Assembly (NCBI GenBank): GCA_035235625.1
Contig: CP141146.1
Span: 29,320,501-29,384,500 of the forward strand
Length of the DNA: 64,000 nt
Direction: 5' to 3'
Origin: Saururus chinensis
Taxonomy: Eukaryota; Streptophyta; Magnoliopsida; Piperales; Saururaceae
Shown: positions 24,020-33,504 of the stretch, one piece after another
Layout of the letters: each line of letters starts with the position of its first letter
Position numbering within the stretch: position 1 is the first letter of the stretch
Notes under the pieces: model-generated
Databases searched by the model: none
What the model was told of the DNA's origin: nothing
What the model saw: the letters and a program-made list of their open reading frames with translations, nothing else
Program-made: the position numbers and the translations under genes

Positions 24020-24720
24020 CCCAATGGGCGGGGGGGGGGGGGGAGAAGGTGGATGGGGTGGGAGGGCGGCGGGCCGGGGGCGGATGGCGGCCGGGGCGAG
24101 AGGCGAAGGAGGCCTGCGGGAGGAGGGGGAAAGTGGGGTCTGAAGAAAGGGGAGGGGGAGCGGGGGGCGGGGCGGGGGCCGGGGGGGGGAAGGGCGGAGG
24201 ACGGCGGGGCGGCACGGCCACGGCGAGTTGCGGCGGAACCCGGCGGTGTGGTACATGTGGAGGGGGAGGAGAAGAGGGGAGAAGGGGGACCGGGAGAGGG
24301 TGGGGGGGGCGCGGAGAACGGCAGGGCACGGGCGGAGGGCGGCGGGAGATGCGGAGGTGATAGAGCGTCAGGGCGGCACGGCTGCGCAGCGGAGCTGCAG
24401 GGCGAAGCAACAAGGCAGGGGGAGAAGGGGGACCGGGAGGGGGTGAGGGAGCGGAGCACGGTAGGGGACGGGCGGAGGGCAGGGGGGGCGGAGCTGCAGG
24501 GCAGAGGAACAAGGCGGCGAAGGCCGACGGGGCAGTCCTGTGGAGGGGGGAGGAGAAGGGGAACGGGCTGAGGGTGGCGGAGGCAACTGTGCGGCGGGGC
24601 GGCACAGCTGAGTGACGGCGGGCAGCTGGCGACGAGCAAAGGCCGGGTGATTTATAAGCCACGTGGCGAAATTTCGCCCGCGCGGGTAAATTCCCGCATG
24701 GCAAACTTTCGCTATTTGAA
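24020..24720. repeat. G-rich low-complexity core of CACTA 2
   Basis: Long runs of G and GGC/GGAG-type text on the plus strand end in CCACGTGGCGAAATTTCGC and CATGGCAAACTTTCGC. The last phrase is the reverse-complement counterpart of the TTCGCCACGCGGGCAAA text in CACTA 1 (8861). Overlapping frames on both strands are open because stop codons are GC-poor. No domain is present. Confidence 0.6.
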
Positions 24721-24889
24721 TTCGGCGACGTATTGTTTAATACATTACTTTTAGCGCCGTATTGATTAATATGTCGCTAAATACACCATTTATAGCGACG
24801 CTTTGGATTGGTACGTCGCTATAAGCAAAACATTTAGCGATGTTCATTACAGTACGTCGCTAAAACAATTTTTTTATTATTTAAAAATA

Positions 24890-27410
24890 TATTCTCTCTC
24901 TCTCTTCCCTCCCCTATCCTCTCTTTTCTCTCTCTCTTCCCTCTCCTTCCTGCTCCTCTCTCTCCTCCCTCTCTCCACCCTTTCTCTCTCCTCTCTCTCT
25001 TCCCTCCCCCTCTCCTCTCTCTCCCCTCTCTTCCTCTCTCTCTCTCTACCCTCTCCTCCCTCCCCCTCTGTCGCTTGATCTCCCTCTCTCTCCACCCTTT
25101 CTCTCTCCACTCTTTCTCTTAATCCCTTCCCTATCCTCTCTCTCTTCCCTCTCTTCTCTCTCTCCCCTCTCTTCCTCTCTCTCTACCCTCTCCTCCCTCC
25201 CCCCTCTCTCTTGATCTCCCTCTCTCTCCCCGCTCTCTCTCCTCCGTCTCTCTCCCACTCTCTCTTCTCCCTCTCTCTCTAAATCCTCCTCTCTCTCTTC
25301 TCTCTCTTCCCCTCCCTCACTCCACCCTCTTCTCTCTCCTCTCCTCTCTCCTCCCTCCCCCCTCTCTCTTCCCCCTCCCTCACTTCACCCTTTCTCTCTC
25401 CTCCCTCTCTCTCTTCCCTATTGTCTCACTCTCTCTCCTCTATTTTCAAATTTTAAAATTTTTTATTAATTAAAATTAATTTTAAAATCTAAAAAAAAAT
25501 TAAATAAAAATACTAATAGCGACGTATAGCTATATACATCGCTATTAGTATATGTAGTAGCGATGTATACCCATATACGTCGCTACTCTATGTACTAATA
25601 GCGACATATAGTCGTATATGTCGCTATTAGTATTTTTATTTTCTTTATTTTAAAAATAAAAAAAATTAATAAAATTTTTTAAAAAGTCAAAATAAAATTC
25701 TTCTCTCTTCCCTCCTCTCTCTCTCTCTCTCTCTCTCTTTCCTCTCCCCTCTCTCTCTTCCCTCCCCTCTCTCTCTCTTTCTTCCCTCCCCTCTCCTCTC
25801 TCCACCCTCTTCTCTCTCCTCTCTCTCTCTCTCTCCTACTTCCCCTCTCTCTGTCCTACCTCCCCTCTCTCTCTTCCCCTCCCTCACTTCACCCCTCTCT
25901 CTCCCCTCTAATTTCAAATTTTAAAGATTTTTTATTATTTCAAATTAATTTTAAAAATAAAAAATAATTAAATAAAAATACTCCCCCAGCGAGTTGAAGT
26001 TATTCCCGCTACCCTGAGGACGTATAGCTCTATACGTCGCTATTAATATTTTATTTTCTTTATTTTAAAGATAAAAAAATAATAAAAATTTAAAAAAGTC
26101 AAAATAAAATTCTTCTCTCTTCCCTCCCCTCTCTCTCTCTTCCCTATTGTCTCACTCTCTCTCTCCTCTAATTTCAAATTTTAATAATTTTTTATTATTT
26201 AAAATTAATTTTAAAAAATAAAAAAAGAATTAAACAAAAATACTAATAGCGACGTATAGAAATATACGTCGCTATTAGTATTTTATTTTAATTATTTTTT
26301 TATTTTAAAAAATAAAAAAAATTAATAAAAAATTTAAAAAAATCAAAATAAAATTCTCTCACCCTCCCTCTCTTCCCTCCCTCTCTTCCCTCTCTCTTCC
26401 CTCCCATATCCCCTCTCTCTCCCCTCCCCTCTCCCCTCTCTCCCCTCTCCTCTCTCCTCCCCCTCTCTCCCTCACCTCTCTTTCCCTCCCTCGCTCTCTC
26501 TCTCCCCGCTCTCCTCTAATTTCAATTTTTTATAATTTTTATTTTTTTATTTAAAAATTAAAAAAATTAATAAAAAATTTTAAAAAATAAAAAATACAAT
26601 TCTTCTCCCCCTCTCCTCTTCCCTCCCTCCCCTCCCCTCTCCTCTCTCTCTCTCTCCTCCCTCTCCTCTCTCTCCTCCCTCACCTCCTCTCTCTCCTCCC
26701 TCTCTCTCCCTCTCCTCTCTCTCCCCGCTCTCCTCTCTCCTCTAATTTTAATTTTTTATATTTTTTTATTTTTAAAAATTAATTTTGAAAATAAAAAAAT
26801 AAATACTAATAGCGACGTATAGAAATATACGTCATTAGTAATACAGGTATTAGCGATGTATATATTTATACGTCGCTAATACATGTACTAATAGTGACAT
26901 ATTCCTATACGTCGCTATTAGTATTTTATTTTAATTATTTTTTATTTTAAAAAAATAAAAAAAATTAATAAAAAATTTTAAAAAATCAAAATAAAATTCC
27001 TCTCACCGTCCCTCTCTTCCCTCCCCTATCCTCTCTATCTCTCTCTCTCTCCCTCTCCTCTCTTTCTCTCTCTCTCTCCCTCTCCTCTCTTTCTCCCCTC
27101 GATCTCCTCTCTTTTCCTCTCTCTTTCAATACGTTGCTAATAGTATTGAGTTTATTTTTTTTATTTTTAAAATAAAATAATTTATAAAAAAATCTTTAAA
27201 AAATAAAAATTATATAATATACCACTCCCCTTTCTCTCCTCTCCCTCTCATCTATCTCTCCCCTCTCCTCTCTTTCCCTCTCCTCTCTCTCTCTCTCTCT
27301 CTCTATCTCCTCTCTCTCTCTGTCTCTCTTCTAACCCCTCTCTCTCTCCTCTCCCTTTCCTCTCTCTTCTATCCCCTCTCCCTTTCCTCTCCCTCTCCTC
27401 TCTCTTTTAT
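24890..27410. repeat. Pyrimidine (CT) tract array with hairpin modules in CACTA 2
   Basis: CT-rich tracts at about 24893-25440, 25700-25910, 26110-26170, 26354-26515, 26603-26745, 26998-27125 and 27220-27405 are separated by AT-rich modules. Several modules contain near-perfect hairpins on TAGCGACGTATA / TATACGTCGCTA (for example 25515-25650, 26239-26282 and 26810-26930). This is the reverse-strand equivalent of the 4800-8525 array. Confidence 0.8.
26239..26282. repeat. Perfect 20-bp stem hairpin with a 4-base loop
   Basis: The left arm AATACTAATAGCGACGTATA (26239-26258) is exactly complementary to 26263-26282, with GAAA as the loop. It is the most perfect of the module hairpins in this element. 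Such stems can form cruciforms, or fold-back RNA if transcribed. Confidence 0.8.
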
Positions 27411-28076
27411 TTTATTAAATAAAATTAATTAATAAATCTATTCGCGACGCTTATAATTAACCGTTGCTATTACAAATACAATTTACAATGCTTATTTAAA
27501 GAGGATAAAGAGGAGAGAGAGGGGAGAGGGACATTAAATATTATAAAATTTTTAAGATTTTTTTATAAATTATTTTAAAAATAAAAAATAAAATAAATAC
27601 TATTAGCGACGTATGGCATATACGTCGCTAATAGTACAGGTATTAGTGACATATAGAACTATACGTCGCTAGTAATTTTATTTTTTTGTTTTAAATTAAT
27701 AAGTAATATGAGGACTATTAGTGACACTTGTGTAAACGTCGCTAATAGTCTTATTATTAGCGATGCTAGTTACAAGCGTCGCTAATAGTTGGACTATTAA
27801 GCGTCGCTATTATTTATGATTTTTTTCTTTTTTTAATTAAAAATTATATATTTTAGCGACATTTTTGTAAAGCGTCGTTAATATCATTAGTATTAGCGAC
27901 GCTTTATGTTAAGCATCGCTAATACATAACTATTAGCAATGCATAAGAATATGCGTCGCTAATAGTTCATTTTTTTGCGACGTAGCTTTATGCGTCGCAA
28001 GTATAGGTTTTTAGCGACGCTTATAGTTACGTTGCTAATAAATGCGTTGCTAATACCCAGTTTTGTTGTGGTGACA

Positions 28077-29771
28077 ATACTAGTAAGGCTTACTTGACAT
28101 CAGTTCCGAACAAATTAAAAACTTAATTACACCAACAATAGACTATAATAGAAGCAAAATGCACAATGCACCACAACATTCCATCGTAATGCTATAAAAA
28201 TAGCTTATGTTGTGAAAAGATATCCATTAGGATAACAAGTTCCATCTATTGGAATTGGTTTATGTAGCCATTTAAAAATAGATGTACTTACTCTAGATAC
28301 ATTATTCAACATAAGTTTGTTTTCACCAAACAATTGTAAACAACCTCTTTTCATATATCAAGTGTCCTACCAACTTTTGGTCAAAAAATTGGTGCCTTAC
28401 CGAGTTAAAATGAAATAACTACAATTTCGAACATCGTAGAAGCAAAATAAAGAAGTCCAAAAATTAAATTGAATCTATTCCAATTTTAACCAATGATACT
28501 AAAAAAACGACATGATGCCAGGTAGAATCGAAGACTTGTTAGAAGTATGTGTGGAGTTAGGAAGACCCAATTGATATATGATTCGCCTAAAGATGAAATA
28601 GACGGTTCTTTAATGATGATATAAGAATGATCGTTCTCTTCATTGGTCATGAATTGCAAGAATGAACCTCTTTCATGCCAAAATTATCACTTAAAATATT
28701 TGAAGTTGTTTATGCCTCTGATTTTGTTTGCTACAAGGAAACAAGAGCATCAAATTTGCATGAAATCTGCCCCCTTCTCATTTGCCTAGGACAACCCAAT
28801 CTTGTTATCATTTCATTCATAGAAAAGTAAACAAATTAGGTTGACTATGCTTTGAAGTTTTTTCAAAGTTGCAAGCGTTTTTTAAATGCACTAACGAGTA
28901 GAGAAAATAGTTTTCCCATTGTAAAAAATTCAAAATAAGATAATAGGCATATGAGAAAGACAGATTTGATGAAAACATGATGTTCTCCTTTCCTTGCAGC
29001 TAAGAAAAATCAGTGACACAACCAGCTTCAAATACTCTAATAAATGATAAGCTTGGCTAAAAGTAGTTCATTTTATGCAATTCACGATTAATGAAGAGAA
29101 AAGATGACTCTTATACCATCATGAAAGAACCATCTAATCCTTCAGGCTTCATCTTCAAGTGCACCAATAATACACCAATTGGCCATTCTTAATTCCTTCA
29201 TGCATATCTTTTCCAAGGAAATGTTTTTCTTGCTCGCCTCTTACAATGAGCCTAGTGTAAGGTACGGATCGCAGTTGTTCATCTACGAGATTAATGACAC
29301 ACATACTAATGATTTAAAATATCAATGCCTCTCTCATGCATTGAAAAACTCTTCCCTATTCTAACTAGGGCCTTTTGGCTAAACTCTACATTAATAAATT
29401 CTCCCTCTTAAAATTTTAAAAATCTCCTTAATCTAAATTGAATTAAAACTAGTTTGCAAAAAAACAAGAGGAAATACAACATGTACTACTAAATAATGGA
29501 AATAATAAATAAATTAATAATTGCGTGTGCTTTAAACTAGACAGTGAACTCTGGAGATGGTAGTAATGAATCAGATCAAGTTATGTTGATTATGAGCTAT
29601 GCACAATAGTTGCTATGCATGAACATTTTCAATCAGCTTGATGTATATCATGTAAGCTATTTTCATTCCATAGATGATTATGAAAAAACTGACCTAAAGT
29701 ACACTGTGACCTTCGAAAACTTTCCGACGTGGAGCCTATAATCAAATAATGTTTTAATGACCTAAAAATAA
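28077..29771. other. Low-copy intron-like DNA right of CACTA 2
   Basis: No gene model is supported. It contains the second copy of the 760-bp duplicated block (28516-29302). The 61-codon frame at 29179-29364 starts inside that block and matches nothing I know. Confidence 0.35.
28516..29302. repeat. Duplicated block of about 760 bp, copy 2
   Basis: Same sequence and orientation as 16863-17626. Shared markers include GTAGAATCGAAGACTTG, GATGAAATAGACGGTTC, GCCTAGGACAACCCAAT and ATCTACGAGATTAATGACA. Copy 2 has a few extra bases, for example GGATCGCAGTTGTTC near its right end. The flanking sequences differ on both sides. Confidence 0.75.
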
Positions 29772-29773
29772 TA

Positions 29774-29969
29774 CTCCCTCCGTCTCATATTAGTAGCTAT
29801 ATTTTAAAATTTGTGATTTTTAATAAATAGTAAAAATCATATTTAAGAAAAGACAAAATAAGTTTATGATAATCTTTCTTAAGTACCCAACTATCTAAAT
29901 TAAACAAAATAAAACTATTAATATAGAACAAGCTTTTTTGCCAAGAGATATTAAATTAAGATGAGGGAA
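29774..29969. mobile_element. Stowaway MITE (Tc1/mariner), about 196 bp
   Basis: The element starts CTCCCTCCGTCTCATATTAG, the usual Stowaway terminus, and ends with a degenerate inverted copy (GATGAGGGAA). TA dinucleotides flank it (29772-29773 and 29970-29971). The interior is AT-rich and non-coding, as expected. The right terminus has diverged, so it is old. Confidence 0.85.
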
Positions 29970-30355
29970 TATTGAATACAGACCGGATCACCGAGGATTG
30001 AAGAATCAATTATTCATTTTAATCAACTTTGTCTATGTAAAGCAGTCATTGTTACTGAAAATTTTTTAAGTGACAATAATTGAGAAAGAGTTCTATTCTT
30101 GCAGAACTCCCCAAATTACCTTCTATAGGTTATTACTGCCTTTTGGCCGGCAATTGTTTACCTGGGAGAATGAATTAAGAAAAGGCAGTTTCTGTGATAA
30201 AGATGGAGAAGAGAGACAAAACAGCCCTTGAGACGGGGTTTTAAGATGTGGGTGATTAGGCACAACAACAACCAAATACAACATGATTATACCAAATACA
30301 ACTTGATTATACTATCGTAGTAATTAATGTTGCATGAAGAGTCCAGTAATTAGAT

Positions 30356-30712
30356 TCAAGAAACCGAAAAGCAAACCAAGAACACCACTTGCGGCGGTGG
30401 AACAGGCGGAGCCACTCCACTCACTCCCAACTCCTCCCGACTTCGCTCCTCCGCCGCCCTCTCTATCGCCTCGTACTCTCGTAGTCGACTTTGCTCCAGC
30501 GCTGGCGCTCCTCCTCTTGGGCCTTCTGGGTGGCCTTGCGCTTGCTGCTGCACTTTCCCCGGCGGTCGAGCTTTGCTCGGAGGCAGGCGTCGTTCGGATC
30601 GACGGCTGGCTTTGCCCTTGAAGATCTGGTAGAGAATTTCCAAAGAACCGATCAAAACACTCCTTAGAAGATGGTAACCATCCTTTATATAGACTCCTCT
30701 TCCGAACTTCAC
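30356..30712 (-). CDS. GC-rich putative first exon of an unidentified host gene
   Basis: A sharp GC rise at 30380-30615 follows a minus-strand TATATAAA box at 30692-30699. Two minus-strand frames are open. One runs the full 118 codons (30356-30712). The other (30463-30612) has 49 codons with strong G/C third positions, including KPAVDPNDACLRAKL and KATQKAQEEERQRWSKVDYE, a basic, charged, coiled-coil-like peptide. I recognise neither. The second frame has no ATG before an upstream stop, so it would need an unseen splice or a different start. The opposite strand has a hydrophobic frame (30334-30621), which I regard as a shadow. Confidence 0.35.
   Translation of the reverse strand: MKFGRGVYIKDGYHLLRSVLIGSLEILYQIFKGKASRRSERRLPPSKARPPGKVQQQAQGHPEGPRGGAPALEQSRLREYEAIERAAEERSREELGVSGVAPPVPPPQVVFLVCFSVS
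30692..30699 (-). promoter_or_regulatory. TATA box for the minus-strand GC-rich exon
   Basis: The complement reads TATATAAA, placed about 30 bp before the region that becomes GC-rich on the minus strand. The position and strand fit a core promoter. Without transcript data it remains a motif call. Confidence 0.4.
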
Positions 30713-30789
30713 AAAGTGGGTCTTTTCAATTCAGGAAATCGCCCTCCCTATTATGGGGAAAGTTTCCTCATATTGATTACGGAAGGTCT

Positions 30790-32350
30790 CTAATTTTGAA
30801 ACGGGAAAGTCGGCTTGTTCGTCCCAGAAAAGCTTTTCAATTTAGGAAAGTTCGATCTTGTGGTGCATCTCACATTCGTGTTCAGCTTGGGAAAGTCGGT
30901 GTTTTAAATTCGGAAAGGTTCTTCTTGACTGAAACTGAGTTATGGACTTATGGGCCGTTAAGAATTACAGTTTTACAGTTTTTTAGCTATACAAGGAGAT
31001 CAGTTGGCGAATGCAGCAAGCGCCGCCTCTGCGATGACTTGCATGCTCTTACGATGTGATTAGTTTGAGGTGTTTTTTTGTTAAAAAAAAGGAAGTTTCC
31101 TTGTGCGGTTTCTTGGTTCTGGTTCGTGTTCAAGAAAACCTTTTCAATTTGTAGGTCTGAATGTGTCTCCTCTGTTTTTAAATTTTGTTATCTGAAATGT
31201 CCTTTTGATTAGATACGAAATGTGGGTTTTACTATCATGTATTAAATCTCCATTTTTAAAAACTATTTTGTTTTGGTGATGGATTAATGGATTGGCAGCG
31301 ATTGGTGAATGGGTTGAGTAACATGGAGGGATTGCGATTGGTAATTCTTTAACAAACAATTACATTTAGCTATTTTTGGCACACATTTCTTCCCAGTGCC
31401 ATTAGTTTCTATATCTTGTATCACAGCTTTTCTGCTTTGGATTCTAACATGTTTTACAACTGTTCTATGCGTTTCAGCGACTTTGATTCACTGCTTACTT
31501 TCAGTTATGCATTTGACCGATTTTTAACTTTAATTGTCCATTTGTTTGAGTTTATGTGGGGAATTCGCATAAATATTTGTGGGATTGGTGGATTTTTTTT
31601 ATATATTTTGGTAACAGGATTGATGAATTTCGGTAGTGTTAACATTTTTAAAATATGTGCTTTTTGTTTATTGGTTTGGATTGATAAATACTTCTGAGGA
31701 TTTATAAATTTCCGAATCCTCTGTGTCATAGGATATTGCGTATGTCTGGGTTCATAATTAAGTTTTACGGAGATGTGGTAATTATATAGAAGCGAGATAC
31801 AGTATTATAAGATTAGCAAATTAAAAAATGCCTCCCTCCTCTGTCTTTTGGGTTGCTCTATGTGTTTGTTTTTATAAACTTGTTGCTTCTGATTCATATG
31901 ATGAAGCAATTATCTTATTGTCCGTTTTTTTTTTCTGTTTCATATTGTATGAACTGGTTTCCTGATTTTACTCATTGGGTCAGTATTATGCCAAATCCTG
32001 TTTAATGGTTCTTTTAGGAAATTTGTATGCATTAGAATCATGGGTGATTGTTTGAATATGGATGATAATAGGAAATTGGCTTCAGAATTCAACAAAAGAT
32101 GTTCAGATAATAGTGTGAACATTGATTTAGGTGATAAAATCCCTCTCCCCCTCTCACATTACTATGTCTCTTTGGCCTTTGGACATAGAGCTCTACATTT
32201 GGACTTGGTTAGACTCAAAACAAGAATTTGTTACTAATGTGTGTCCAAGCTTCTGCCTGGTGGATTTATTTATGAGAAAACTAATCATCTTCGTAGTTGC
32301 TTGGGTGCAAAAGCCATATCTGACTACTGCTATCTAGTTTTCTGCTTTGT
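30790..32350 (+). CDS. Possible plus-strand host gene start (5' UTR intron and first coding exon), unidentified
   Basis: The layout resembles a plant gene with an intron in its 5' UTR: a mixed-composition leader (30790-31050), a T-rich intron-like stretch (31060-32010), then an acceptor-like TTCTTTTAG followed by an ATG at 32040. The first peptide begins MGDCLNMDDNRKLASEFNKR, and a donor-like GGTGATAA occurs near 32131. A second coding-like stretch near 32250-32330 contains LLPGGFIYEKTNHLRS and CLGAKAISDY in one frame. I cannot name the protein. Further exons were not found before the chromovirus fragment at 32690. It could be a truncated gene. Confidence 0.35.
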
Positions 32351-32689
32351 GTGAGATTCTTTTTGAATAATATATTAGGGAAGGTCCAGGGAGATGGTCT
32401 CATATGTAGGAGTTGGGTCTCTTGTTCTCAGATCTATATTCTAAGAAGGTTGTATGCTGAATACCCTTGTTTTTGTGTTTCGTTCCATTTTTTCAAAATT
32501 ATAATTATCTAGGACATGTTCATTTTTTATTAACATAATAAGACATGTTTTGTTCATTTCCATTTGAAAGTTGGAAACATTTTTAAAATTTTTAATTATA
32601 TAACCAATATTTCTTTGGCTTGCCGACCAACAAGGATATTTTGGCCAGCCTGACCAACAAAGTTTTTTTTTATTTTTTATGGAGGCTAA

Positions 32690-33045
32690 CTTTAAACGAT
32701 TTGTAGTTTTATTTGTCTTTATAGAAAAGTAAAGTAGTATTCATACTGAAGTAAAGTAAGCAAGACTAATCCTAGTGAAATTAGGAAATAAACTAATATA
32801 AGAAAGTAAACGATGTATTCTAATTAGGATAGTAATTTAATTAGGAACATATCATTCCACTATGTTCAGCAACGCCTTGTCCTTAAGATGACCAATCAGG
32901 ATATTGCTGAAGGAACTCATCCTTCAGTATCTAAGTAGCATCTTTTGAGAATAATGTAACCGAGCAATGAGAACATTTGAAACAACACGTCCATGATGGT
33001 GAACATGTCATTGTTCCAAAATAGCATGAGGTGTCAAAAGGGCTA
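32690..33045 (-). mobile_element. Fragment of a Ty3/gypsy chromovirus 3' end
   Basis: Minus-strand text at about 32865-33030 carries PHAILEQ, followed by a stretch resembling the C-terminal chromodomain that follows integrase in plant chromoviruses. The AT-rich part to the left (32690-32860) looks like the start of a 3' LTR. It is a broken fossil fragment: only the end of the polyprotein region and some LTR-like DNA remain. The right side is cut off by the C-rich edge of CACTA 3. Confidence 0.5.
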
Positions 33046-33504
33046 GATTAGAAGAAATCAGTGGCAAAATTGATGGTGCAAGAGAGGGGAGGAGGGGGCC
33101 GGATTTTGGCCCCTCTCCTTGGTCCCCCCCCCCCCCCCCCCCCCCCCTCTCTCCATTTGTAGATGAGGGGGAAGGGGGGACCTGGGGAGAGGGGTTTGGA
33201 TTCCGGCCCTCTCCTTGGTCCCCCTCCTCTCTCTCCATTAACCTCCCCCCCCCCCCCCCCCATAGAGGAGGGGAAAGGGAAGGGGGGAAAAGAAGAAGGA
33301 AGGAACGCCGGAGTCCACCCCATCTCCATTTTGCTCTCCAGTCCTGTCATCGGCTGAAAATGTAAGTTTTTTGCAACACTTCGTTGAAGCGTGTTTTTTA
33401 TTTTTTTACGTATTAGCAACACTCCCTCAAGCACTGCTAATACACAATTTTTTTAATACATTATATCATTAGTGTCACTAAATATTATTTTTATAAATTG
33501 TTTT

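Larger units (their letters stand above)
23425..28073. mobile_element. CACTA DNA transposon 2, non-autonomous, with exact 3-bp target duplication
   Basis: The left end is CACTACAACAAAAATG and the right end TTTTGTTGTGGTG. ACA flanks both ends (23422-23424 and 28074-28076), the 3-bp duplication typical of the superfamily. Subterminal TTAGCGACG / CGTCGCTAA motifs fill 23450-23990 and 27430-28060. Internally it has a GC-rich part (24020-24720) and then pyrimidine tracts with hairpin modules, which is CACTA 1's layout in reverse. No transposase frame exists, and the 241- and 210-codon proline-rich frames at 23979-24704 are GC-composition by-products. It most likely sits in an intron of the minus-strand host gene. 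Confidence 0.9.

Noticed and set aside
23979-24704. 241- and 210-codon proline/serine-rich minus-strand frames and glycine/arginine-rich plus-strand frames
   Set aside because: All frames are open at once because the DNA is G-rich low-complexity CACTA core. There is no domain and no codon pattern.
31416-31729. 93-codon plus and 74-codon minus frames
   Set aside because: They lie in T-rich intron-like DNA, and the composition explains the hydrophobic plus and lysine-rich minus translations.
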